64,000 bases of DNA from Nephrocerus scutellatus (GCA_947095585.1 OX352762.1:11945969-12009968); one strand, 5' to 3'. Counted from the stretch's first letter, positions 46,681 to 57,115 are shown. The notes: generated by a model from the letters alone, not told the origin. Numbers and translations are program-made.

Positions 46681-46711
46681 TCCTCCTCCTCCTCCTCCTC
46701 CTCCTCCTCAT
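46681..46711. repeat. (TCC)n microsatellite inside a coding remnant
   Basis: Ten TCC units. On the minus strand they encode ten consecutive Glu between CRSCMN and TTLHLLC of the element's zinc-knuckle-like motif. Confidence 0.9.
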
Positions 46712-46860
46712 TCATGCAGCTTCTGCAGAAATCGTTGAAAAATACTCCTAGTCTTTCTGCATGCTTGCCTATGAGACAGTGTCCTGTTATGACACCTATA
46801 ATGGCACTAATGTGCAGTCTGTTTTGAGAGATCAAACACTTGGAGCGTTGCGGATCTAGC

Positions 46861-47295
46861 TTAGGCCAGATCTGCTTCGTTGTTATGCAAGTTGTACCGT
46901 TTGACCAGAATTGAATTAGTGGAGACAGATTCCATGGACTTTAGCGCAGCCTGGCTATCCGAGAAAATGTGGATATCCTTAACAGATATGACATTACACT
47001 TCAGCCAAGACAAGACTTCCTTAATAGCCATGATTTCCGCCTGGAAAACACTACAGTGATCAGGAAGACGGAACGAGAGACTTAGATTTAGTCTTTTTGA
47101 AAACACACTTTCGCCAACAGTTTTCGACCCGTCTGTGTAGAAATGAGTTCCTTCATTTTCCAAGTAGATACCTTCCTCCCAAGAAGACCTGGAGGGGATG
47201 GTAACCTGGAAGTTTTGTTGAAGTGGAGCTGCGGAATGGTATAGTCTTAGTTGACAAGTGGAGTCCTGACTGAATTTAGGATAAAAGCGTGTCAT
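46861..47295 (-). pseudogene. RNase H domain of the R1/LOA-like element
   Basis: The 144-codon frame contains GTHFYTDGSKT, SVFQAEIMAIKEVL and KDIHIFSDSQAALKSM. These carry the Asp-Glu-Asp triad of RNase HI (TDGS, AE, SDSQ). It follows the RT with a frame change and stop, and ends before the Cys/His motif at 46515-46835. Confidence 0.8.
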
Positions 47296-47302
47296 TCACG
47301 AT

Positions 47303-48265
47303 TCACTGACAGATTGCTCTGAGGTGAGTAGCTGCGCTTGCAGCCAGTTGTCTGCCGAAGATGTCGAGTGGAGCAAGGTTGAGCAGAATGTCCAGTGCAG
47401 CAGAGGGAGTTATACGAAGCGCTCCGCTCACACAAAGACAAGCTGATCTTTGGAGTCTGCTTAGTTTGTCGCGATTGATCGCTTTATCTAATGCAGTCCG
47501 CCAAACAGCCACACCATATAGCAGAATAGGTCGGACTACTGCTGTGTACAGCCAATGAGTAATATGCGATTGGAGACCACATTTACTTCCTATGGCTTTT
47601 TTGCTTGAGAAGGGTGCCACTGTGGCTTTTCGGACTCTTTCTTGTATGTTGAGTTTCCAGCTCAGCTTCTTATCCAGAATAAGACCAAGATATTTGGCCT
47701 TATCGGAGAAAGTCAAGCTTGTGCCCATGATGGACGGAGGGTTAACAAGTGGGATTTTGTACTTCTTCGTAATGAGGACAAGTTCTGGCCAGCTTATTAC
47801 CATATTTATAGCATTCTGCAAAAGTTCTTTCAAGGTGTGTGGGTGCCTTCCTGAGACGGCTATGGCAACGTCGTCCGCATAGACGATAACTCCGCATCCC
47901 TCCCCCCTCAGGCGAACCAGCAGCTCATTCACTGCCAGGTTCCAAAGAAGTGGGGACAGGACACCTCCTTGCGGGGTGCTTCTGCTGACAAATCTTTTGG
48001 CAGACAAACAAACCAAGTTTTGAATTTATGATCCTACTTGTGAGTAGGAGATCAATCAGTTCACCCAGTGAGTCGTTCACCCCCAAATTCAACAGCGCAT
48101 CCGTGATCGCAGATGTTTTGACGTTGTTAAAAGTACCTTCTATGTCCAGGAAAACCACCATTGAGTATTCCTTATGATGAAGAGAGTTTTCAATGGAACG
48201 TCCTAGCGTATGCAGAGATGTTTCTACAGATTTGCCCTTGCAGTACGCGTGATGATCGACGGACT
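47303..48265 (-). pseudogene. Reverse transcriptase of the R1/LOA-like element
   Basis: The N-terminal part is open in the frame ending at 47925. The longer part is open at 47303-48016 (238 codons with stop). The change of frame near 48010 is a small indel. Motifs in order: FLDIEGTFNN, STPQGGVLSPLLWNLAVNEL, GVIVYADDVAIAVSG, KYLGLILDKKLSW and RPILLYGVAVW. The catalytic YADD is intact. A stop at 47303 then closes the frame before RNase H. Apart from one frameshift and one stop it is the best preserved RT in the window. Confidence 0.85.
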
Positions 48266-48345
48266 GTTCGGTCACCAGTAGAACGTTGCCCAAGAAATCC
48301 ATACTCCCGGTCACTTAGGATTTCGTTGGTTTCAAGATATTTCTT
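48266..48345 (-). mobile_element. CR1/L2-like element, 5' part of the interrupted copy
   Basis: The minus strand reads EILSDREYGFLGQRSTGD. This is the RT block that precedes LxAYLTERWN in the homologous copy at 9.5 kb (SREILSDQQNGFHRQRSTGD). It is the missing upstream neighbour of the piece at 45930-46428. Confidence 0.75.
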
Positions 48346-48935
48346 GATGGGTTTAAGTGGGGTGGGGTCTTGACGATTTTTGAGACGGTCTTGAATGGTT
48401 TCTGGAGCGTGTTCTTAAGGGAGGTTTTATGAGATCTTGATGGGTTTAAAGGTTAGTCTTGAAGAGGTCTTAAGAGGGTCTAGAGTGGAGTGTTAATGTG
48501 GTGTAGCGTATTGTTAAGAAGACTTCTTGAGGGTGTCTTGATGGTGTTTTAAGGGTTTCCTTGGGGGTGTTTTAGTGGGTCTCAAGTGATTTTTAGATAG
48601 AGGGGTATTGAGTGTGATATCCAGAGGATATTGTGTGGACTCCTGAGGAGGTTTTAATGGGGTCTTAAGGAGGTTTTGAGAGGTGTCCGTGGGAGCGTTT
48701 TGAGGAGGTCTTGAGTGTGGTGTTGACGTGGTCTTGAGGGCGTTTTAAGTAGGGATTGATTGATAGGGGGTCTGAGGGCGTTTTGTAACGGTCCTTTGTA
48801 GTCTTGAAGTGATCTTAAGGTGGTACTGAGAGGGTCTTGATGTGGGTTTGAGTGTGGTCTAGAGAGAGTTTAGAGATGGTCCTGAGTGGTCTTGAGTGGG
48901 GGTTGAGTAGGGTCTTGATGTGTTGTAGAGACGAT
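48346..48935. repeat. Degenerate G/T-rich tandem array (GGTCTTGAGGG-like)
   Basis: About 590 bp of irregular units with cores GGTCTTGAG, GGTTTTAAG and GTGTCTTGATGG. It resembles the array at 32511-32850 and starts where the CR1-like piece stops. Confidence 0.75.
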
Positions 48936-48984
48936 CCTGACGGATGGGGGTTTTTATTGCACTATTTCTCCATGCGAAGAATTC

Positions 48985-49200
48985 CTCGTGTTATCTGCAA
49001 TTATCTTCCATGTTTTAACTTTTTTAACCTTTATCAGTTTTTTTGCATCCTTGACGGCGGCCTCAGCTGGAACATCTATAGAGTCACCGTTTGTTTCTTC
49101 AGCTGGAGATGACGCTGCTTTAGAGTCTTCTATTTTTTCTCTTCTCCATTTGATTTTTCAGCCACATCAGCTGATTCAGTTACCTCTTTTACAGTATCGA
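48985..49200 (-). pseudogene. Fragment of a Glu/Ala/Lys-rich protein, weakly MARCKS/Akap200-like
   Basis: Leftward from 49195 the minus strand reads KEVTESADVAEKSNGEEKK. After a one-base shift it reads EDSKAASSPAEETNGDSIDV, then PAEAAVKDAKK followed by KVKKVKTWK. The acidic, alanine/proline-rich stretch before a basic Lys-Lys-Val-Lys-Trp segment recalls the region before the effector domain of MARCKS-like proteins such as fly Akap200. The resemblance is compositional and from memory, so the identity is uncertain. The frameshift and the stop after the basic segment indicate a pseudogene or a decayed exon. No transposon motif is nearby on that strand. Confidence 0.35.
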
Positions 49201-50437
49201 CCTATATCGATCTATATTTGTTCACGATTTTCATTTATTTTTATTACGTCTACTTAGTCAAAATTTAAACTGGGTTTTAAAGTCATTTTTGTTATTATAA
49301 TCACATCACAAAATCGGGAGGAGGGTATATTTATTAAACACAATTTCAAAGTTCAAAAATGTATAATGCGCTAATAAATATGTCGTTTTCAGGACATTTC
49401 AAATAACATAGTAAAAGTCAACCAGTAGTTTAACTAAATGCTATTTCAAGTTAGACTGTAAAACGCATGCGAATTAAAAAAAGAGTTTAAACTTGCTGCG
49501 CAATTAACTAACCTTTAGTTTTCACTTTGACTGCAAAACCGAGTCAATTAGAATCTTTATTGCAGTATGCGCCCGATTCCAATGTAACAGATAGACTCGC
49601 ATATTGTCTGAGTATTTGAATAGGTCACTCTATCTACCTACTCGTCTATGGAAAGCTGCGTACTCTAAACCGCATCATTATGAATGAAAGCAAGCCACCT
49701 TCAAAAGAGCTCCCGGTGTATACACCATTTCGATAACCACAAATGGCCATAATTAGTATCTTTTGCTAACCTCATCATCAACACCGTACGTAATACCTCG
49801 ATTTCAAAGTTACGTCCACGTCCCATTTGGCGAGGAGGTGTTCATTTCAATGTCGTTGCGTTTGACTTATCAAAGGGGGATAACCATGTCGTTTGCAGAG
49901 CTCAGAATGGTGTTTTGTTATGCTCTGGAGTGTGTCATCACAGCCACAGTTACGTGGTATACCGTATACTCGAACGTGTCATTTATTTTAGCTTTTTAGT
50001 TTTTAAAATGAAAGAAAAAACCAACACTTCCCTTTGTCCTTTACCGTAATTTATTTTATGTATGCTTACGGAAATTACAGTGCGGTTTTTAATGCTACAG
50101 TGAACCAAAGTGCCCAGAAGTGTTCTTATTTTGTGGTTTAATTTTGCGGTGGTGACTGTGAGCTACCTTAGGTCCAGCAATTAGGGTTACAATTGCAAAA
50201 ATTGACACAAAAAACCGGATATTGCTTAAGTGTGCACGTGCTCCCCTCTTGTTTGTTCAATAAAACAAAGTGTGCTACATTTTCAAGAATTCCTTCACGG
50301 ACGTTTTCGCAGGAAACGAATGTAACCCGATATTGTTCTCCTATGTTAGTAATTGGTTCACCAACCTGAATATATTGTTCGCTTTTGTGAAATATTACTG
50401 AATGACGATTAGAGTATAAGACGGATCGAATCTTATG
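49201..50437. other. No recognisable gene
   Basis: AT-rich. Frames at 49763-49999 (plus) and 50168-50503 (minus) have no motif I recognise; the latter overlaps an RTE 5' UTR on the other strand. Confidence 0.5.
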
Positions 50438-50590
50438 TGGTGTGGTGGAAGTGCGATCAAACCTCCTTGTCGTAGCAGCCAGTACATTTCCCCAAAGAAA
50501 CAAAAAGCCATATGATCGGGTTAGACACTTCTAAGTAATGTTGGCGCGAGTCCAATGGTCTTGCCACTAAAACCCCATTACGACAAAAGC
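50438..50590 (+). mobile_element. RTE family 1 5' UTR fragment (copy L, left part)
   Basis: GTGGTGGAAGTGCGATCAAA, TATGATCGGGTTAGACAC and TTGGCGCGAGTCCAATGG align with the 5' UTR of copies C and H. The match stops near 50590, where the ORF1-like region begins. Confidence 0.75.
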
Positions 50591-50628
50591 AGTAAATAGT
50601 CCTGGAAGTGATACATGGGTGATCTCTT

Positions 50629-51935
50629 TTGTCGAATACTCGTGGGTATCAAAATAGAACCAAATTATATTTTTATGAGACAGTTGCATCTCAAGATGCA
50701 TCAACCTCGGAACCTGTTGTAGGACAGCCCGTTTTAACATTAGAAGCTGATGTGCTTCCAAACCTCGGCCCAATTATCCACTTAGTACGACCGGTGATGC
50801 CATTCGTAACTCGCGAGGGTGTCGAATTAGACGAAGTAGAATCTACAACCTCTGATTCTGAAGCATCCACATTTGTCGAAGTATGTAGCGTAATCTCGGA
50901 GAAATTCGGTTGCTCTTCTATTGGTAAGGCATAAGATGAACTACAGTGGTGGATTCATCAAAATTAGCTCTCTTGAGAAAAGGCGATTTAGAAATGGCTT
51001 GCGCCCTGGCAAGAGTAGAGAGAGTGCTCTCGAATATGCCAAAACCACTCCCACAAAACAAAGCGATAATAAGCGTATTAGATCTGAGGATCAACCACCA
51101 CCCAATTCGGGTGCGGAAAAATTTAAGACGGGACCTACAACTAACACACCCACCATCAGCCAAGTGGCTAGTGCTGTCAGGTTGGGTGTCGTCCCGACGG
51201 ACCTGGCTACAAAATCCCTTACAAATGAGTAGATGCCTTTTTTCCAGGAGGCGGTTATTGACACCTCAATTGAGATGACCGATAGCGGTGTTTGGCTGCA
51301 ATTTCCCCGGTCATATTTCAAAACGGGATAGCTCATTTTCGTGTGCATAGACGGTACTACTGTGTAGTGGTTGTGCTCGGACTTCGAGCAAATTAGAGCT
51401 AGGAGTGGATTGAACGTGACACTGGTGTATGAAGGATCATTCACTAAACCACACATCGTCCGTTGGTTTTTTCCATAGAGTTTGGAGCTATCTTCGGACA
51501 AGGTTCTTGCCACAATCGCGGCGAAGAATGCTGGACTGCAGGCTAACTCGTAAAAAGTCATACAGAGGAAGCAGGAAGGTGCACTCCTCCACCTCGTATT
51601 GGCGCCTCAATGAGTAGGCTTAGCAACTACAAGTGCAAAATTGGATACCGCTTTGATGACGTAAAGCTAATCGTTAAGAGCACCGACAAGGATTTAGCTA
51701 CTTTCTGCGGTACTTCAACTAAAGTGGTCGCCCCCTCCTCTTTAAACACCGCCAAAGGGCAAGAAAATAAAGAAGTTGCCGGGACAACACCCTTCACTCA
51801 GGCACCGCAACCGTCCACTTCGACAAACAACGCTGCTGGGCATGTTGATCAAGACGGCTCAGGTACCTCCCTAGGAAGCGGGACACTTAAACATTTACTT
51901 CGATCAGCAGGACCACCGAGTAATCTCATAGAACA
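50629..51935 (+). pseudogene. DUF4780-like retrotransposon ORF1 remnant
   Basis: Frames at 50629-50932, 50921-51232 and 51610-52038 together cover one gag-like protein. The middle frame stays in register to about 51615 through six stops. It carries SQVASAVRLGVVPTDLATKS, QEAVIDTSIEMTDSGVWLQF, SYFKTG-LIFVCIDGTTV, RSGLNVTLVYEGSFTKPHIV, LATIAAKNAGLQANS and KVIQRKQEGALLHLVL. These match the pattern I know from DUF4780 proteins of insect retroelements. After a frameshift, NYKCKIGYRFDDVKLIVK completes it. The 51610-52038 frame then runs on into RTE linker sequence at about 51938. RTE family 1 copies elsewhere have no such ORF between 5' UTR and endonuclease, so it probably comes from another element. 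No function is expected in this state. Confidence 0.6.
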
Positions 51936-52885
51936 CGAGCGAGGACCGCACCAGGCGCGGAAGCTCTACCAAAGAGTCCGAGGTATGACGCAATATACAC
52001 CGCGTTGCACATACTACAAAGACAAGGAGGTAATCTGATCGCCGATTTCAAAGGCGGCTTAGAACGATGGGAAGAGTACAAGTATATAGTATTTATAAAA
52101 AGTTGTTGAGTAGGTACCGAGTATAAGATATTCTTCTCTACCTTTTAAAACAGGATAGCCTCATACGCTATATTCAATATTGGCCCATATCAGTGTGGCT
52201 TCATCCCAGGCAAATCAAAAATTTTCACCCTTAGGCAGATGATGGCAAAATGCTTAGAGTTTCAAAACTCACTACACCATTTTTTTAAGACTATTAAGCC
52301 GCCTATGATAGCATTGCCAGAGTAGAATATTATAAAGTCATTCCAGAATTTGGAATCCCAAATAAACTGACACGACTGTAGGTTGACCATGACCAATGTT
52401 ATAACCCAAGTTAAAACAGCCCGAAGGACTTCCCTGGCGTAGTAGAAAGTAATCCGAGACTCCGATCTAACGGCTAGAGGAACAATCCTCTTTAAATTCA
52501 TTCAGATATTGGCTTAAGTAGACGATATTGAAATAGTTGGTAAGAACTTAAGTGCTGTATATTAAGCTTTGATGAAGATCGAGCGGACGAAAAAAAAAAT
52601 CTGGGGCTGCACATTAATGATAGCAAAAGAAAGTACATGGTGGCCACGTCTGCGAGCCGAAGATCTCTCAATTAAAATAGTGGGGCGTGAATCTGAAGTG
52701 GTGCAATGCTGGTGTATAAGACAATGGCCATATTAGTACTCACGCCTACTCTTGAAGAACACCCAAAGCTTAGGGATGCCAGACTTGATGTTATCGGTTT
52801 AAAATCGGGACCGATGGAAAGATTTTGTTCGGGATGCCAGGACCTAACCCCGGAAATAAAGCCAAATATGATGATAATAATGATG
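51936..52885 (+). mobile_element. RTE family 1, copy L, right part (linker, RT, 3' end)
   Basis: Starts at ERGPHQARKLYQRVRGMTQ and continues through decayed RT blocks (AAYDSIARVEYYK near 52300, FGIPNKLTRL, VDDIEIVG near 52520 in place of YADDIDIVG). Large deletions follow, then VLVYKTMA and the 3' UTR ending GCCAAATATGATGATAATAATG. The endonuclease is missing. Confidence 0.8.
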
Positions 52886-52889
52886 CTCG

Positions 52890-53330
52890 TATTTATTCTA
52901 TTTCACTTGTAAAAATATAATTTCTAGACGGTTAAAGCAATTAAAAGATGAAATAAGAAAAAGACAAATAAGAGAAGAAAAGAAATAATGGTAGAGAAGT
53001 ATTTCCGGTAGGCTAACGCCTATAAATTATTATATTATAGTCTTACTAGTACTTCTGTTCTGACCACTTCATACCTGTAAACTATGCCGAACCGCTCTCG
53101 TTTCACCGTTTCCCCTTGAGAAAAATAACCTAATATATAACTGAAACTTAATTTATTGAGTCTTGGAAGGTTCTATTTAGGAAGTGATGAACCGACCATA
53201 TGCTAATTCATGGGTTTCAAGCATTCATTTTACCAGTTAAGAGTGTATTCCAAGCAGGAATTTGCCGACGTCGTTATCTTTTCGGTACTCTATAAGTTTT
53301 TCTTCCATTATGCGAGAGTACAGCGAACTG
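52890..53330. other. No recognisable gene
   Basis: AT-rich sequence with no supported feature. Confidence 0.4.
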
Positions 53331-53335
53331 TTTAG

Positions 53336-53941
53336 TTGAAGGAAAATAAATTAAATATTAATGCTCATCGCACGATACTAGTTCGTATGACAGCCTTATC
53401 CTCAGGCATTGGAAAAACAATTCCTTCACTTGTACGCAGCCCAAACGGCCACCCACCACAACCACAAAGACAACCAATATGTTCGGTCAGCATGTTTACA
53501 TCGCCATTATCATTATCGTCGCCATCGTCAGCAAAATCACCATCCACCGTCGACACCACTCTTCCGTTTCAATCTCGGGCACCGGCCATTACAAGTTATT
53601 ACCGCGTTACCAATTACCAACCACACGTCGAACACAGCCACACGACGGTGATCGCGCAGAACCAAACTCATCTTGGTGAGGCTTTCTATTTTGGCACGAG
53701 TAGCGCACACTATAGGCGACAGTCAGAATGGAATCAATGGAACTGCAAGAACTTCCATCCATTGTGGTTCAGCACCCCATGTGGCATTGTTATCGAAGGA
53801 TTTAATAAATGTGACTGCGCTCGAACGTGCTCCATGGTGTGCACAATGCTATTGGTTTTGTTTTGTTCGGGTAACATCATTTCTAGTGCTAACATTACAT
53901 ACATAATGTACTGTCGACCGTGCGACATATACGAGACCTAG
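53336..53941 (+). CDS. Unidentified 201-codon open reading frame
   Basis: A long single frame by the standards of this window. The first third is rich in Ser, Pro and Thr (SPLSLSSPSSAKSPSTVD), the middle is rich in Gln/His, and the C-terminus has a hydrophobic Cys-containing stretch (CSMVCTMLLVLFCSG) that could span a membrane. I recognise no domain. Two other plus frames are also open for 66-80 codons, because the region is richer in C and poor in stop codons. A chance open frame is therefore quite possible. A TATA-like CTCTATAAG lies at about 53288-53296, roughly 40 bp before the ATG. It could be a terminal or single exon, but I put little weight on it. Confidence 0.2.
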   Translation: MKENKLNINAHRTILVRMTALSSGIGKTIPSLVRSPNGHPPQPQRQPICSVSMFTSPLSLSSPSSAKSPSTVDTTLPFQSRAPAITSYYRVTNYQPHVEHSHTTVIAQNQTHLGEAFYFGTSSAHYRRQSEWNQWNCKNFHPLWFSTPCGIVIEGFNKCDCARTCSMVCTMLLVLFCSGNIISSANITYIMYCRPCDIYET

Positions 53942-53944
53942 CCA

Positions 53945-55165
53945 GACGCGTGCCCCATGATGAGTGTCCGTCCACAATCTATTGTGCAAATTGGTTGAAA
54001 GGAGTTTTGTGAAATTACTCTGTTGCCATTGTACTTCGATCAGATCTGAGCAGAAGCACGAACTCATTTCGAGTTAAATCATTTCTTCAAAGTGTTCGTA
54101 ATGCTCCATTACAGCAGGTTCAGAGAATTGATGAAAGAACCTCATTTAGAGAACTAAATTCGACCATTGTGACAGTATAACATTGAGAAACAATTGGCCA
54201 TTGAAGAGGCTTTCTTCTTCTTCAGTCTGCTGTACAGTAACAACTCGAACTGTTGGTAATTCAGTAAAAGTTCGCTATTGAAGAAGCCGTCTAAGGAACA
54301 TTCGGGAAGAACTCGACACAAATTAGTACATTTAACAAGTAGATCAAGGTATCGATCGTTTGTAGCTAATGTTACGGATTAACTACAAAGATTAAAAGTA
54401 CCTTGAAGAGAACTTCGATAAAAGTTGTATGCAGGTCCTGCATCTTATGGTATCAGTGTTCTAGTTAAAATTATCATCACAAGGGTCGTTATCAGCAAAC
54501 AGCTGTTAACTATTATTAACTCTTTAATAGAGATTATGTCAATATTAATAAAAGAACAGCAAGAAAAATTTCTCTCAAAACTAAAAAGGATAGTCCATTA
54601 AGTTTGCGCGCCATAGTGTGTACCTTAGTCACAGCATGCAACCATAGGAACGGAACTGCATCGTTACGATACAGTTAAAGGTAACTATATAATATATATA
54701 TGTGTCTACGTGTATATGTATATAGATACGGGAAAATGCAAGTCTCCCTCTTAATTGAAATGAACGCTTACGCCCGGTGCGAGCATATTAAAAAGTCTGC
54801 AAAAGTTTTGTAAACAAAAGGATTATTTGCAATTACCCGGGTGTCATCGTAGATGTAGAAAAAGATACAAAGGACAACACGGGATGTTAAGTAATGTATA
54901 TTAGCAGAAAATAATTCAAAAAAAAATATTTAATAACATTTTGCTCGCAGTTAGAGGCGCTAGAGCTTGATTCGTGGTGTCAACTTAAGGTGCTATTACT
55001 CTTAATGAGAGATGAAAAAGCATGCGATGCTCCTTTAAATATTTATATGTACCTGCTTTTCTACTATCTTCTATTCCATCTCATGTGAAAATTGTGGGCG
55101 AATCAAGTGCATTAACTAAGAAACATCAGTATCAGTGTAGAATAGAGGGAATAACATATTATAAT
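53945..55165. other. No recognisable gene
   Basis: AT-rich sequence with a TATA/TGTA-rich stretch at 54685-54735. The frame at 55022-55258 runs into the left LTR-like arm and has no motif. Confidence 0.5.
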
Positions 55166-55167
55166 AT

Positions 55168-55381
55168 TGTTACGAAATTTAGAATTTTTAGAGAGTTCCT
55201 AATGGATTATGAAAATAAAAACACAAGTTTGTTTATTTACAAATTAGAACTTTCATAAACAAATAGCAATAGCTTACAAATTTTCACTGGTGATTATATA
55301 TTATTCACATATAACACTTATATTCACATATGTATAACAATGCATAAATAAATTTGTACTTGTAAGTTAGTTGGTGAGTTT
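55168..55381 (-). repeat. LTR-like arm, left, pointing outward
   Basis: Read on the minus strand this arm resembles the arm at 55932-56260. Both contain TCACYAGTGA-like words, TTGTRAATAAACRAACTTG and a closing A/T-rich stretch. AATAAAC could be an LTR polyadenylation signal. The two arms face away from each other. Confidence 0.4.
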
Positions 55382-55385
55382 TATA

Positions 55386-55927
55386 CAGGGTGTCCCTTAA
55401 TTCGCAAATGATAATTTGAAAAATGATTCTTGTGTATATTATAAGAAAAAAATTGCTCTACAGTAAGGGTCTATCTCCACTGTTGAAATCATTTATCGGG
55501 GATTTAAGAAAACGCTTTCTTTGGTGTAACCATAATCATAAGGGAAAAGTTAAAAACGTTATGATTATTACATATTTTCTGGAGAAACTTGACCTCAAAT
55601 TTAAAAATTAGCATAGGCAAGAAAACTGGAACTGGCATAGAAGTTGAACATCTGAAGACTCAAATAAGATAAAACTTTATTTAAACGCAGTTACAAAAGC
55701 TAGTATTTCTTCTAAAAATAAAATCCTAAACGAAGTTTGTACCGTTAGTATTAACAGAACAATTTCCGCTAATATGAGTCAGGATACACCAATGTAAGCT
55801 TTTTCTTAAATCCCCGATAAATGATGTCAACATTGGAGATAGACCCTTACTAAAGAACGATTGTTTTCTTAGAATATACCCAAGAATCATTCCCCAAATT
55901 ATCCCTGACGAATTCGGGGCAACCCTG
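55386..55927. mobile_element. 542-bp element with about 150-bp terminal inverted repeats (MITE-like)
   Basis: Begins CAGGGTGTCCC and ends with the inverse GGGGCAACCCTG. Inverted matches continue for about 150 bp, including TAAGGGTCTATCTCCA, TCATTTATCGGGGATTTAAG and ATGATTCTTG. TATA flanks both ends (55382-55385 and 55928-55931), a plausible target duplication. There is no transposase. The superfamily is not clear: a TA target would fit Tc1/mariner, and a 4-bp target would fit others. Confidence 0.85.
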
Positions 55928-55931
55928 TATA

Positions 55932-56260
55932 AGATTATACCAGTATGTTTTAGTATTTGCTAGATGGTTCAAATGGAACAGAATAGAATAGGAAAGAGTA
56001 GAACATTCTCGAAAACTGTTGATTTGGCAAAAATACCGCAGGCGTTGTCGCAGCTAGTTAGTTGTGTTTGGATTTGTACTAGAGTATTTGCAAGTATATA
56101 TAGCACTGTAATATGTAATTTAAAGTGTTATTGTAAGTAAATGTGTTATTTATTTGGAAAATAAGTAGTCACTAGTGTAATTTTGTGAACTGTTGCCATT
56201 TGTGAATTAAAGTTGTAATTTGTGAATAAACGAACTTGCGTTTTGTTTTTATTTGGAAAA
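55932..56260 (+). repeat. LTR-like arm, right, pointing outward
   Basis: Contains a TATATATAGCACTG promoter-like site near 56097 and an AATAAACGAACTTGCG end near 56224. These are in the order expected of an LTR on the plus strand. See the left arm and the copy at 17.7 kb. It could also be the subterminal part of a larger inverted-repeat element. Confidence 0.4.
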
Positions 56261-56389
56261 CTAATTTCTTAGCCAAAATTTTGTATAAATATTTTTGCAT
56301 AACCCGAATTTTTTCTGTCTGGTGATCAAAACTCCATAAGGTGGTCGCCGGGAGCTTTCCACAAAAAGGGTAAAGCTGAACGATCAGCT

Positions 56390-57115
56390 AGAGTCCATTC
56401 GAAGTAGGGATTGTGCGATTCAATTATCTCACCTGTAAAAATCCATCATATCGGGATAGCCTCGGAAATATAACCGATTCAGGATGACTACCACGTCAAC
56501 AAAAGTGGCTAAACAATATTAGAATTTGATAAAATTTAACCTTCGAACATTGTATAGAGCTCGAGCTACAAAGCAGCTAACCAACAACTTGCCCAAATAT
56601 AAAGCTGACATAAGATCTATTCAAGAGATTAGTGGCACGAGGATACTAACAGAAATAAGAATACAGCATTTGCAGCTGTAATTCAAGATATCTTATGCTC
56701 GGGATGGGCTTTCTAGTTAGCAAAATAATTAAATCATAAAAGAAGTATATCTTCCGCGAACTCGAAGAGTACAATGAGTAAAGTGGAAATTCTATTTAAG
56801 AGTCAAGAGTCAATGAGAAATACACTCTTTGGATATACTAAAGAGACAAAGAGGGTATTCTGATCACCGATCTCAAAGACATCTTGGGATGCTCCACTTA
56901 TGACCGACGAACACATTATTCTGCCGCTACGAAGCTTAACGAAGTTTGTAAAGAGATAAATCGGCCTAAAAATAATACGTTCTCTGGAGCATATGGCATC
57001 AAAGTGGAGTTGATTATATCAGGAAGTTTCGCACTACACCAAGCAATTCATAAACTGATAGTGAAAGTATGGGAAGAAGCCATAAGACTGGCGAAGAGGA
57101 ATCCTTTTATCCATT
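56390..57115 (+). mobile_element. RTE family 1, diverged copy M
   Basis: Traces of the 5' UTR and endonuclease start (GCTGACATAAGATCTATTC near 56600, like ADITAIQ). The endonuclease is mostly deleted. The RT N-terminal block follows in the frame 56884-57120 (AATKLNEVCKEINRPKNNT, HQAIHKLIVKVWEEA). It ends within about 40 bp of the 3' end of oppositely oriented copy N. Confidence 0.65.

Larger units (their letters stand above)
46429..48265 (-). mobile_element. R1/LOA/I-like non-LTR retrotransposon, 5'-truncated, inserted in CR1-like copy
   Basis: Read leftward: RT N-terminus (KGKSVETSLHTLG, VVFLDIEGTFNNVKTSAI), RT palm and thumb, RNase H, and a Cys/His motif, then a short 3' UTR ending in CCTAACCTTACCTAACCT-type sequence at about 46429-46446. 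It is flanked by the 7-bp direct repeat GTTCGGT (plus strand) at 46422-46428 and 48266-48272. The endonuclease and ORF1 are absent, as expected for 5' truncation. RNase H separates it from Jockey and RTE elements; I cannot decide between the R1, LOA and I groups. Confidence 0.85.
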
